From: JAKPAM01 sp047601745
Lineage (GTDB): Bacteria; Pseudomonadota; Gammaproteobacteria; Burkholderiales; Burkholderiaceae_E
Direction: 5' to 3'
DNA length: 64,000 bases
Assembly (NCBI GenBank): GCA_047601745.1
Contig: JASGIS010000001.1
Coordinates: 3,472,001 to 3,536,000 of the forward strand
Of the stretch, positions 14,707 to 23,247 are shown piece after piece. The notes under the pieces were generated by a model. The model ran no database searches. It had not been told where the DNA came from and saw only the letters and a list, made by a program, of their open reading frames with translations. Position 1 is the first letter of the stretch. The number at the start of each line of letters is the position of its first letter. Position numbers and translations under genes: made by a program.

Positions 14707-17100
14707 ATGCCGTACCCGCGCTTTCAACTCGCGCCTCTCGCTCTGGCGATGGCCCTGGCGTGCCTGGCGGGCATCGCCGTTCCGGTCCGGGCGCAGGCGC
14801 CCGCCGCGGCCATGCCCATCGCGGTGCCGGCGCAGCCGCTGGGCGCGGCGCTGAACGAACTGGCCCGCCAGGCGCGGCTGCAACTGATGGTGCATCCGGA
14901 CCTGGTTGCCGGTAAGCAGGCGCCCGCCGTATCGGGCACCTTGACGCCGCGGCAGGCGCTCGACCGGATGCTGGCCGGAAGCGGGCTGGAAGCCCGTATC
15001 GACGGGACCGAAGTCGTGGTGCGGGCCGCGTCGGCTTCTTCGTCGTCGCCGGCCACGCTGGCCGAAGTCACGGTGACCGCGCTCCCAGCTCGCATCGACG
15101 ATCCCTACGCGGGCGGCCAAATCGCGCGCGGCGGCCGTCTCGGCGTGCTCGGCGACAAGGACTTCATGGATACGCCGTTTTCGATCACCAGCTATACCAG
15201 CCGGACCCTGGACGACGTGCAGGCGCAGACGGTCTCCGACGTGCTGATCCGCGATCCGTCGATCGGCGTCGAAACCGCCACCGGCCATTGGCTGGGCAAC
15301 TTCAACATCCGCGGCTTCACGGTACAGAGCAATGATTTCACGATCAATGGAATCGGCGGTCTGCACGCGCAGAACGTGAGGATGCCGGCCGAACTGATCG
15401 AGCGGGTCGACGTGATACGAGGTCCGAGCGCTTTCCTGTCCGGCATCACGCCCAACGGCAGCATCGGCGGGCAGATCAACGTCGAGACCAAGCGCGCGCA
15501 GGCCGATCCGTTGACGCGCCTGACCGTCGGCTATACGTCCGATTCGCTGCTCAGGACGCAGATCGACGTCGGCCGGCGCTTCGGCGAAAGAAAGCAATGG
15601 GGAGTCCGCGTCAATGGTTCCTGGGAGAACGGCGATACCGTCATCGACAATCTGTCCAGCAACCGGCGCTTCTTTTCGGTGGGGATCGACTATTCCGGCG
15701 ATCGGTTCAGGTTCAATCTCGATGCCTATGCGCTGAAGGAGAAAGCCCGCGGCGGCGCGCCGTTCATGGGACAGATTCGCGGTGCCACCGCGATGCCCGG
15801 CGCGCCCGACAACCGCACGAACGCGTTCGACAAGGCCTGGCATGATGCCGACGCCCAGTTGGTGCTCGCCAAGGGCGAGTACGACCTGAACCGCGACTGG
15901 ACGATCAAGGCCGGTGTCGGGCGCAGTGTCGGCCGCAGCTATGGCGCGTCCACCGGCGAGTACGTGTTTCTTCTGGACGGCAACGGCAGCTACTCGGCCA
16001 CCGACTGGTTCTCTCCATCCCGAAAGGAAAGCAAGACGGGGTTCGCGGAACTGAACGGAAAGTTCTCGACCGGGCCGATCCGGCATCAATTCGCCGCCAG
16101 CTTCCAGAAGATCGATATCGACAATTTCTACGAGGGAACCAGCTCTCCGGCATGGACCGGGAGCATCTACGATCCGGCGAGCCAGCCTTATTCGGCGCCC
16201 GACACCGGTTCGCCGCCCAAGAGCGCCGAGACTTCGTTGGGCGGTTTCGCGATCGCCGATACCCTCTCCTGGAACGACAGGATCTACGTCACGCTCGGCG
16301 CGAGGCGGCAGAGCGTCAAGGCCAGCAACTTCAACACCAGCACCGGTGCGACGACATCGCGATATGACGCGTCGGCGACCACGCCGTTCGCCGCGGCCGT
16401 CCTGCGGATCGCGCCCAGCGCTTCGCTCTATGCGAACTATGCCGAAGGCCTGAGCCAGGGCGCGATCGTCGGCGGCGGCTATACGAATTCCGGCGAAGTC
16501 TTCGCGCCCTACAAATCCAAGCAGTACGAGGCGGGCTTCAAATGGGATGCCGGCCGCGTCGCCAATACCTTGAGCCTCTACCAGCTCAGCAGGCCCAGCG
16601 CGATCTCCGACGCCAGCACCACGCCGCTGCCCACTTATCGCATGGACGGCGAGCAGCGCAATCGCGGCGTCGAATGGCAGTTCTTCGGCGAACCCTGGCG
16701 CGGCACGCGCTTCAACGGCGGCGTCATCTACACGCAGGCCAGGCTCACGCGTACCCAGGGCGGCGCGACCGACGGCAATACCGCCGTCGGCGTTCCGCGC
16801 TGGCGCGCGACGCTGGGAGCCGAATACGACATCGCGGCGGTACCGGGCCTGTCGGTGAACGGCCGCTGGACTCATGCCGGTTCGCAATACGTCAACGCCG
16901 CCAACACGATGAAGCTGGATGCCTGGCACCGTTTCGACATCGGCGCGCGCTACCAGACGAAGATCGGCGGAAGGAACGTGATTTTCCGCGCCAACATCGA
17001 CAACCTGCTGGACAAGTCCTATTGGGAGGCGGCGACCGCGCGCGCGGTCGTGCTGAACGCTCCCCGGACGTTCAAGTTGTCCGCGACCATGGATTTCTGA
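14707..17100 (+). CDS. TonB-dependent siderophore receptor with N-terminal signalling domain
   Basis: This outer-membrane receptor has 797 residues. The ATG at 14707 is preferred because GGAG lies nine bases upstream. A signal peptide ends near VRAQA. An STN signalling domain (IAVPAQPLGAALNELARQ ... LTPRQALDRMLAGSG) is followed by the plug (DTPFSITSYTSRTLDD, IRGF, RVDVIRGPSAFLSG) and a 22-strand barrel ending in the typical terminal Phe (SATMDF). It should import a ferric siderophore with TonB energy and signal through the FecR/FecI pair. It shares clear sequence with the receptor at 43777-46014, which lacks the STN domain. Confidence 0.94.
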   Translation: MPYPRFQLAPLALAMALACLAGIAVPVRAQAPAAAMPIAVPAQPLGAALNELARQARLQLMVHPDLVAGKQAPAVSGTLTPRQALDRMLAGSGLEARIDGTEVVVRAASASSSSPATLAEVTVTALPARIDDPYAGGQIARGGRLGVLGDKDFMDTPFSITSYTSRTLDDVQAQTVSDVLIRDPSIGVETATGHWLGNFNIRGFTVQSNDFTINGIGGLHAQNVRMPAELIERVDVIRGPSAFLSGITPNGSIGGQINVETKRAQADPLTRLTVGYTSDSLLRTQIDVGRRFGERKQWGVRVNGSWENGDTVIDNLSSNRRFFSVGIDYSGDRFRFNLDAYALKEKARGGAPFMGQIRGATAMPGAPDNRTNAFDKAWHDADAQLVLAKGEYDLNRDWTIKAGVGRSVGRSYGASTGEYVFLLDGNGSYSATDWFSPSRKESKTGFAELNGKFSTGPIRHQFAASFQKIDIDNFYEGTSSPAWTGSIYDPASQPYSAPDTGSPPKSAETSLGGFAIADTLSWNDRIYVTLGARRQSVKASNFNTSTGATTSRYDASATTPFAAAVLRIAPSASLYANYAEGLSQGAIVGGGYTNSGEVFAPYKSKQYEAGFKWDAGRVANTLSLYQLSRPSAISDASTTPLPTYRMDGEQRNRGVEWQFFGEPWRGTRFNGGVIYTQARLTRTQGGATDGNTAVGVPRWRATLGAEYDIAAVPGLSVNGRWTHAGSQYVNAANTMKLDAWHRFDIGARYQTKIGGRNVIFRANIDNLLDKSYWEAATARAVVLNAPRTFKLSATMDF

Positions 17101-17177
17101 TCGATTCCGGCTGCGGTCGATTCCGGCTCCTGCGATCTTCCGATAAGCGCCTGCGGCCATCCTTGTCGAGACCCATC

Positions 17178-17441
17178 ATGTCCGTTCTGGCATTCGCACT
17201 GACCGCCCTCGCGTCCGCGTGTTTCTACCTGAGCAGCCCCAATCAGCGTTGGCTCGTCGAGCCGTTACCGACGCTGCCGCTGATGACGGCTGGTCTCGCG
17301 CTGCTGGCGACGGGGATCTGGCTGTGGATGGCGGCGCTGCGACCGTTGGCCGGCGTGTGCGCGGCGCTGCATGGGGTCATGGTCTGCCTGTTCGCGTTTC
17401 CCTACCTCACTGCGCTGCGTGCGGCGCGCCGGCAGGGTTGA
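17178..17441 (+). CDS. DUF3325-like small inner-membrane protein
   Basis: This 87-residue protein has about three hydrophobic segments (SVLAFALTALASACFYL, LPLMTAGLALLATGIWLWMAAL, GVCAALHGVMVCLFAF). Small proteins of this kind lie between TonB receptors and PepSY proteins in many proteobacterial siderophore operons and are annotated DUF3325 or 'iron uptake protein'; their function is not established. The start at 17178 is the first ATG after the receptor stop. The next gene begins three bases after its stop. Confidence 0.75.
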   Translation: MSVLAFALTALASACFYLSSPNQRWLVEPLPTLPLMTAGLALLATGIWLWMAALRPLAGVCAALHGVMVCLFAFPYLTALRAARRQG

Positions 17442-17443
17442 AC

Positions 17444-17737
17444 GTGGCACGAGAAATCCGTCCCGACTGGTGGGGCAAGACCAGCGCCGGAGTGATCCTG
17501 GGGTTCGGGCTGGCGGTCGCGCTGGTCGGGCTGTTCGCCTACCTTGTGCCCGGCGGCATCGAAGGGCCGGGCGGTCGCCACACGTTATGGCGCTGGCTGG
17601 TGCCGCCGATCTGGATCGGCGTGCTTAGCTCCTGCTTCCTGTTCCGCAGCGGGCTGACAGCCTGGTTTTGGCTGGGCGCGGCCAATCTGATCGCCTTCTC
17701 GGCGCTGCTGGCCTGTCGCTTATGGTTTTTCGCATGA
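17444..17737 (+). CDS. Small inner-membrane protein of the iron-uptake operon (DUF3649-like)
   Basis: This 97-residue protein has a GTG start. It has an N-terminal charged segment (REIRPDWWGKTSAG) and three hydrophobic helices, the last rich in Trp/Phe (LTAWFWLGAANLIAFSALLAC). Position and size match the DUF3649-type partner seen next to DUF3325 and PepSY genes, but the sequence match is judged by eye. It follows the previous gene by three bases and precedes the PepSY gene by seven, so the three are almost certainly cotranslated. Confidence 0.7.
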   Translation: MAREIRPDWWGKTSAGVILGFGLAVALVGLFAYLVPGGIEGPGGRHTLWRWLVPPIWIGVLSSCFLFRSGLTAWFWLGAANLIAFSALLACRLWFFA

Positions 17738-17744
17738 GGGCCAG

Positions 17745-19370
17745 ATGATCCGCGCCGCCATCATCAAGCTCTACAAGACCGTCCATACCTGGACCGGCAT
17801 CACCTGCGGCTTCGCGCTGTTCATCGCCTTCTACGCGGGGGCGCTGACGATGTTCATGGAGCCGATCGCGCGCTGGGCGTCGCCGCCCGCCGTCGGCAGC
17901 GCTGCCGTGCCGCTCCAGGATGCGCCCGCGCTGATCGGGAAGGTGCTGGCCGCGTATCCGGAAGCGGCCGAGGAACTACGGGTCGAACTGCGCGGCACCG
18001 AGAACGTGCCGGCCCGCGTCACATGGCATCAGCACCCGCTCGGCCCCGACGGCAAGCCGGATCATTCGCGCGAGGCCCATTGGTGGGCCTCGCTCGAAGC
18101 CGACGGGACGTTGCGGGTCGAGCAGCAGGAGCCGTCGGAGCTCGGACGGTTCATCAACGAGATCCACATGCGCGTGGGTATCCCGGGCCGATGGGGGATG
18201 AACTTCATGGGAGTGGTCACGCTGCTGTACGGCGTGGCGCTGGTGTCGGGCGTGATCGTGCTGTTGCCGTCGCTGGTCAAGGACTTCTTCGCGCTGCGCG
18301 TGGGCCACAACCTCAAGCGCATGTGGCTGGATGCGCACAACGTCGTCGGGATCACCGGCCTGCCGTTTCATGTGGTGATGGCGGTGACGGGCATGACCTT
18401 CAGTTTCGGGCTGCTGTTCTTCGGCGTGCAGGGCAAGGTGATCTACGGAGACAGGATGAAGATCGTTTCACAGCGATTCTCCGCGCAGTTTCAGCCGCCC
18501 AAGCCGACGGGCGAGGCTGCCCCGATGCTGGCGCCCCTGGTGCTGCTCGAACGACTGAAGGAGCAGGCGCCGGAGTTCGACGCGCATGCGCTGACCTTGC
18601 ACAACGCCGGAGACAAAGCGGCCGGCGCGGAGTTCAGCGGCACCGAACCCGGTTATGTGATGGACACCACGTATGCCGAGATCATGCTGAGCGCGGTCAC
18701 CGGCGAGGTCGTCAACGACCTGCGGCCATCGCGGCAGGATCCGTGGTGGCGCGGCACGATGACGCTGGCCGGCTTGCATTTCGGTCAGTACGGCGGCGCG
18801 ATCGTGCGTTGGAGTTATTTCCTGCTGGGCTTGGCCGGCGCGTGGCTGTTCTACGGCGGCAATCTGCTGTGGCTGGAAACGCGGCGCAAGACGCGCAGGA
18901 AGGGAAGTGATGAATCGCCGGTGCAGCGCCGCGACGCGTACTGGCTGGCCGCCGGCACCGTCGGCGTGTGCCTGGGCTGCGTGGCGGGCCTGTCGCTGAC
19001 CATCGTCGCGGCCAAGTGGTTGCACGGTCGCGTCGACAATCTCGATCACTGGCATGAAGTCGTCTACTACGCGGTGTTCTTCGCCTCCATCGCTTGGGCC
19101 TTCGCGCGCGGCGCGGCCCGGTCGTCGATCGAGCTGTTGTGGTTGTGCGCTGTCGTGACGCTGGCGATCCCGCTGACGACGCTGGCCGCGTGGCTGCTGC
19201 CGGCGTTGGGCATGTGGGCGCACGGCAGCGCAGCGACGATCGGCGTCGATGTCGTGGCCTTCGCCGGCGCGCTGTGCTTCGCGTGGATCGCGCGGGCCAC
19301 CGCGCGGCGCATGCGGCATGGCCCGGCGGACAGTGTCTGGTCGCTCCCGCGCGTGCATTCGACCAGGTAG
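17745..19370 (+). CDS. PepSY-associated transmembrane protein (PiuB-like)
   Basis: This 541-residue protein has the N-terminal PepSY-TM helix KLYKTVHTWTGITCGFALFIAFYAG. A periplasmic PepSY region follows, then ALVSGVIVLLPSLVKDFFAL, LDAHNVVGITGLPFHVVMAVTGM with conserved His, and several further helices at the C-terminus. Proteins of this type accompany siderophore receptors and are thought to reduce ferric chelates or aid their import across the inner membrane, with His residues as possible haem or metal ligands. It ends the operon that begins at the receptor gene. Confidence 0.88.
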   Translation: MIRAAIIKLYKTVHTWTGITCGFALFIAFYAGALTMFMEPIARWASPPAVGSAAVPLQDAPALIGKVLAAYPEAAEELRVELRGTENVPARVTWHQHPLGPDGKPDHSREAHWWASLEADGTLRVEQQEPSELGRFINEIHMRVGIPGRWGMNFMGVVTLLYGVALVSGVIVLLPSLVKDFFALRVGHNLKRMWLDAHNVVGITGLPFHVVMAVTGMTFSFGLLFFGVQGKVIYGDRMKIVSQRFSAQFQPPKPTGEAAPMLAPLVLLERLKEQAPEFDAHALTLHNAGDKAAGAEFSGTEPGYVMDTTYAEIMLSAVTGEVVNDLRPSRQDPWWRGTMTLAGLHFGQYGGAIVRWSYFLLGLAGAWLFYGGNLLWLETRRKTRRKGSDESPVQRRDAYWLAAGTVGVCLGCVAGLSLTIVAAKWLHGRVDNLDHWHEVVYYAVFFASIAWAFARGAARSSIELLWLCAVVTLAIPLTTLAAWLLPALGMWAHGSAATIGVDVVAFAGALCFAWIARATARRMRHGPADSVWSLPRVHSTR

Positions 19371-19405
19371 GACCTGTCGCGCGGGCGGATTCCGCGATGG
19401 GATCA

Positions 19406-19540
19406 TCAGGCGGTCGGCACTTCGGCTCGGTGGACCGCCTTGTCGTAGCGTTCTGCGAGCCGAGTGCTGATGCCGGAGTAGTACACGACCTCGCGTAGGA
19501 ACTCGTCCCGCGCCTCTGGATGATACTGAACCGTTCTCAC
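19406..19540 (-). pseudogene. Truncated ParE/RelE-type toxin
   Basis: Forty-four codons remain from a GTG start that overlaps the antitoxin stop (GTGA). The N-terminal RTVQYHPEARDEFLREVVYYSGISTRLAERY is typical of ParE toxins of about 95 residues, but the frame ends soon after and lacks the beta-strands and C-terminal Arg that inhibit gyrase. The toxin is therefore probably inactive. No matching C-terminal half is seen downstream. Confidence 0.6.
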
Positions 19541-19776
19541 CCGCGGATCAGGCGGCGGGCCTCTGCGTGAACATCCTCGGATGCGACGGGAGCAACCGCT
19601 CCAGACTCGATCTCGGCGACCCGGCGCTCGATCTCGCGTTCCCACGCGGCCTCAGCCTCTGCCTCTGCATCAGGCTCACCCTGCAAAGAATCCAGCAGTT
19701 CTTCCACGAGACGTGCGCGATCCTCGGCTGACAGGGCCCTGGCGCGGGCGGACAACTCTTCAACGAGGGTAGACAT
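19537..19776 (-). CDS. Addiction-module antitoxin component (TIGR02574-like)
   Basis: This 79-residue acidic protein carries ELSARARALSAEDRARLVEELLDSL at the N-terminus, then an Ala/Glu-rich helix (AEAEAAWEREIERRVAEIESG) and a short C-terminus. This is the layout of the putative addiction module component family found before ParE toxins. The start at 19776 has a GGAG ribosome-binding site seven bases upstream. The following toxin gene is truncated, so the antitoxin is an orphan in function. Confidence 0.8.
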   Translation of the reverse strand: MSTLVEELSARARALSAEDRARLVEELLDSLQGEPDAEAEAEAAWEREIERRVAEIESGAVAPVASEDVHAEARRLIRG

Positions 19777-19873
19777 AGCGATCTCCGACTTCAGCATTTG
19801 CAGTTTACAGTGGCGATATGTCCAGGCGTGCCTTGCGACGAAAGGCTGTGTATTCATGCAGTATTTCGAAGCA

Positions 19874-19951
19874 GACAATCGGCCACACGGATGAACCGGG
19901 CGCGGGTTCGCAACGGATCCCTGCCATCAACAGGCCCGATCACTGCATTGA
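19874..19951. repeat. 78-bp dispersed repeat, copy 2 (upstream of the ParE-type module)
   Basis: Gapless match to 12470-12547 (64 of 78 bases). As with copy 1, it lies roughly 85-100 bases upstream of the first gene of a minus-strand toxin-antitoxin module and in the same orientation relative to it. Confidence 0.8.
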
Positions 19952-20406
19952 GGCACGGAACGGCATCGATTCGCCCGGTGCGTCGCGCTGTCACCCTCTC
20001 GAACGCTCGATCCGCTTGATCGCCTCGGGGCGCGTGAACCGAAAGCTCTACCGGGTCGAAATGGGCGTCCGATACGTGGGCATGTTCAACAGCCTGACCG
20101 TGACATGCCGGCTGCACGAGGGGCCCATACGATATGCCCGGGGTAAGCAGGGCGCCGGAACATCTCCGATCGCGGAGCGATGCGCTACCCGCTTTCCGGT
20201 ACCGGGTGCGTACGGGCGGGCGGATCAGCGTTCGCAGGCGATCCGTTCGAGACTTTCCGCGCCGGCCGGGTCCGCCATCGGTTCACCAGACGGTCCGGCG
20301 GCCCATTTTCTTGGAGAGCACGTTTCGCTGCTCTTAGACTCGGCGTTCGAATCGCAACACGCCGGTGCCCGAGGGCATCGGACACAAACGAACCAGGAGA
20401 CGAATC
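19952..20406. other. Intergenic stretch without a recognised gene
   Basis: Apart from the 78-bp repeat at its left edge I see no coding sequence that resembles a known protein. A promoter for the following ABC binding-protein gene is expected here, but no strong consensus was found; a CAGGAG ribosome-binding site lies at 20393-20398. Confidence 0.5.
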
Positions 20407-21609
20407 TTGAAGCCGCTGCGTCCCATTGCACTGGGCCTGATCACCCTCGCGTTCTGTGCTTTCTCGGCCGCCGCGCCGGCCCAGGTCAAGCCCTTCCGGA
20501 TCGGCGTGTCCAACGATCAGTCGGGCCCGTATTCCGATCAGGGCGGCGCGGGGTCGGTGCTGGCCGCGCGCATGGCGGCCGAGGACTTCGGCGGTCAGGT
20601 GCTGGGGCGTCCGATCGAGATCCTGGTGGCCGACAACCAGAACAAGCCCGACATCGCCGGCCAGATCGCACGCAAGTGGCTCGATGCGGACGGCGTCAGC
20701 GCGATCACCGACGGCGGCTCCAGCGCGTCGGGCCTGGCCGCGCAATCGGCGCTGACCGAGCATAAGAAGGTGATGCTCAACACCGCGGGAACGGCGCCGG
20801 ACTTCGTCGGCAAGCTGTGCTCGCCGTACGGCACGCAGTGGGCGTCGAGTTCGTATGCGCTGTCGAATACCGTGGTCAAGGATCTGGTGCGCGGCGGCGG
20901 CAAGAAGTGGTACTTCCTGACCACCGACTTCGTGTTCGGCCACGCGCTCGAGGCCGAAACGGTCAAGGCCATCAAGGCCGCCGGCGGCACGGTGCTGGGC
21001 AGCGCCAAGCATCCGATCAACACCGCCGATTTTTCTTCTTACCTGCTGCAGGCTCAGGGTTCGGGCGCCGACGTGGTCGCCATCGCCGCCGGCGGCTCGG
21101 ACATGATCACCGCGGTGCGCCAGGCCAAGGAGTTCCAGATCCCCGGCAAGCTGGTGGCGCTTTACGTGAGCCAGCCCGAAGTGGACGCGATGGGGCTGGA
21201 AGCCGCCCAGGGCCTGCGCTTCGCCACACCGTTCTACTGGGACCTGAACGACACCACGCGTGCGTGGTCGCGCCGCTTCCAGGAACGCCACAAGAAGATG
21301 CCCAGCATGATTCACGCGAACACTTATGTGGCCGTGACGCATTACCTGAAGGCCGTGGCCGCCGCGGGGACCGACGACGGTCCGGCGGTGATCGCCAAGA
21401 TGCGCGAGATACCGATCGGCAACACGCTGATCCAGAACGCCTCGATCCTCGCAAACGGCCGCGTGATCATGGACATGTTCGTGGCCCAGGTGAAGAAGCC
21501 GGCCGACTCCCGGTTCACCGGCGATTCGTTCGACATCGTCGCGACGCTGCCCGCGCAGGAAGTGTTCGAGAGCATCGACAAGAGCGGCTGCCCCCTTCTG
21601 AAGAAGTAA
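20407..21609 (+). CDS. ABC transporter substrate-binding protein, branched-chain amino acid/aromatic type
   Basis: This 400-residue periplasmic binding protein belongs to the Leu/Ile/Val receptor family. The TTG start is chosen for its CAGGAG site eight bases upstream and because a signal peptide (LRPIALGLITLAFCAFSAAAPAQV) follows directly. The mature part begins FRIGVSNDQSGPYSDQGG, with the typical GVSAITDGGSSASGLA and YFLTTDFVFGHALE segments. No permease or ATPase gene is nearby, so it probably works with a remote transporter. It is followed after 19 bases by an aldehyde dehydrogenase gene, suggesting uptake and oxidation of one compound. Confidence 0.9.
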   Translation: MKPLRPIALGLITLAFCAFSAAAPAQVKPFRIGVSNDQSGPYSDQGGAGSVLAARMAAEDFGGQVLGRPIEILVADNQNKPDIAGQIARKWLDADGVSAITDGGSSASGLAAQSALTEHKKVMLNTAGTAPDFVGKLCSPYGTQWASSSYALSNTVVKDLVRGGGKKWYFLTTDFVFGHALEAETVKAIKAAGGTVLGSAKHPINTADFSSYLLQAQGSGADVVAIAAGGSDMITAVRQAKEFQIPGKLVALYVSQPEVDAMGLEAAQGLRFATPFYWDLNDTTRAWSRRFQERHKKMPSMIHANTYVAVTHYLKAVAAAGTDDGPAVIAKMREIPIGNTLIQNASILANGRVIMDMFVAQVKKPADSRFTGDSFDIVATLPAQEVFESIDKSGCPLLKK

Positions 21610-21628
21610 TCACGGAGCATTTCGAGCC

Positions 21629-23071
21629 ATGACGCAGCACGGCATCCTGATCGACGGCCAATGGCTTTCGCACGGCCAGCGGATTCCCGACGTCAACCCG
21701 TCGGATACCTCCGATGTGATCGGAGACTACAACTGGGGAACGGTCGACGACATCGCGGCCGCCGCCGCGGCGGCGCGCGCCGCGCAGCCGATGTGGGAGG
21801 CCGTGCTGCCGGAAGCGCGCGCCCGCATGCTGCGGCGAGTGGGCGACGAACTGCTGGCCCGAGCCGACGAACTGGGCCGGCTGATGGCGCGCGAGCAGGG
21901 CAAGACCGTGCGCGAGGGCCGAGCCGAGGTGGTTCGCAGCGGCGAGACCTTCCATTTCTTCGCCGGCGAGACCGTGCGCAACCATGGCCTGTTCACGCAG
22001 GGCCTGCGCGAAGGCTTCAACATCAGCGTCAGCCATGAGCCCGTGGGCCTGGTGGCCATCATCACGCCGTGGAACCTGCCGATGTCGATCCCTTCGTGGA
22101 AGATCGCGCCGGCGCTGGCCTACGGCAACACGGTCCTCTACAAACCCAGCGAACTGACGCCGGGCTGCGCGTGGGCGCTGGCCGACATGCTGCAACGCGC
22201 GGGCCTGCCCGCCGGCGTGTTCAACATGGTGATGGGAAACGGCCGCGAGCTCGGCCAGGCGCTTATCGACCATGCCGACGCGGTCAGCTTCACGGGCTCC
22301 GGCCCCACCGGAGAGATCGTCGTCAAGGCCAGTGCCTCGCAGATGAAGAAGGTGCAGGCCGAGCTCGGCGGCAAGAGCGGCCTGGTGATCGACCGTGACT
22401 GCAACATGGAGCTGGCCGTGGAGGTGGCGTTCCAGGGCGCGTTCCACGGGACCGGCCAGCGCTGCACCGCCTCGAGCCGCATCATCGTGATGGACGCCGT
22501 GCGCGACGAGTTTCTCGACTGCATCGTGCAGCGGATGAAGGCGGCCCGCATCGGTCACGCGCTCGAGGACGGGACCGAGATCGGCCCGGTCGTCGATGCG
22601 CGGCAACTGGCCAAGGATCTCGACTACATCGACATCGCGCGCGGCGAGGGCGCCGAGCTGCTGGCCGGCGGTGAGAGGCTGTCGCTGCCCACCGAGGGCT
22701 TCTACCTGGCGCCGGCGCTGTTCGTGAACACCGACAACCGCATGCGGATCAACCAGGAGGAGGTGTTCGGACCGGTGGCCGGCGTCATCTCGGTGCACGA
22801 CCTGGACGAGGCCATCGCCGTGGCCAACGACGTCCACTACGCGCTTTCCAGCGGGATATGCACCGACAACCTGGTCGCGGCCGAACAGTTTCGCCGCCGC
22901 TCCAAGGCCGCGATGGTGACGATCAACGCGCCGACGGCCGGTCTTGATTTCCACGTGCCCTTCGGCGGCCGGGCGCCGTCCGGTTACGGCGCGCGCGAGC
23001 AGGGCGTCGCCGCGCGCGAGTTCTTCACCGAGTACAAGAGCAGCTATACCAACGTTTCAGGGCATCTGTGA
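21629..23071 (+). CDS. NAD(P)+-dependent aldehyde dehydrogenase (semialdehyde dehydrogenase-like)
   Basis: This 480-residue ALDH-superfamily enzyme has ITPWNLPMSIPSWKIAPAL, the Glu motif VQAELGGKSG, the catalytic Cys in GTGQRCTASSR and the EEVFGPV motif. The TGQRCTASSR context and overall pattern resemble 2-oxoglutarate semialdehyde and succinate semialdehyde dehydrogenases. It probably oxidises a semialdehyde arising from the substrate of the adjacent binding protein. Exact substrate is inferred, not shown. Confidence 0.9.
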   Translation: MTQHGILIDGQWLSHGQRIPDVNPSDTSDVIGDYNWGTVDDIAAAAAAARAAQPMWEAVLPEARARMLRRVGDELLARADELGRLMAREQGKTVREGRAEVVRSGETFHFFAGETVRNHGLFTQGLREGFNISVSHEPVGLVAIITPWNLPMSIPSWKIAPALAYGNTVLYKPSELTPGCAWALADMLQRAGLPAGVFNMVMGNGRELGQALIDHADAVSFTGSGPTGEIVVKASASQMKKVQAELGGKSGLVIDRDCNMELAVEVAFQGAFHGTGQRCTASSRIIVMDAVRDEFLDCIVQRMKAARIGHALEDGTEIGPVVDARQLAKDLDYIDIARGEGAELLAGGERLSLPTEGFYLAPALFVNTDNRMRINQEEVFGPVAGVISVHDLDEAIAVANDVHYALSSGICTDNLVAAEQFRRRSKAAMVTINAPTAGLDFHVPFGGRAPSGYGAREQGVAAREFFTEYKSSYTNVSGHL

Positions 23072-23130
23072 TGGCGGGCCCGCTGCACGGGATCCGGGTA
23101 CCGGGCTGTGGCGCCGCGGCTGCCGGCCGC

Positions 23131-23226
23131 AACGTCGGTTGCAGCGTCGGTTGCAACGTCGGCCGGTACGTCGGTTGCTGCGCCGGCAGCGACGTCGGCT
23201 GGCACGTCGGTTATTACGCCGGCGTC
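23131..23226. repeat. 12-bp minisatellite between aldehyde dehydrogenase and IclR genes
   Basis: Eight degenerate tandem units based on AACGTCGGTTGC fill the gap between the two genes. An in-frame stop (23233-23235) separates it from the IclR reading frame, so it is not part of that protein as read. Confidence 0.85.
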
Positions 23227-23247
23227 AGGCCCTGACGCGGGACGCCC

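Noticed and set aside
14638..17160. 840-codon minus-strand frame opposite the first TonB receptor
   Set aside because: It mirrors the receptor gene codon by codon; no ribosome-binding site, no recognisable domain, and the receptor assignment is certain.
23131..23226. Possible CRISPR-like array
   Set aside because: Units are contiguous 12-mers without spacers, so it is a minisatellite.
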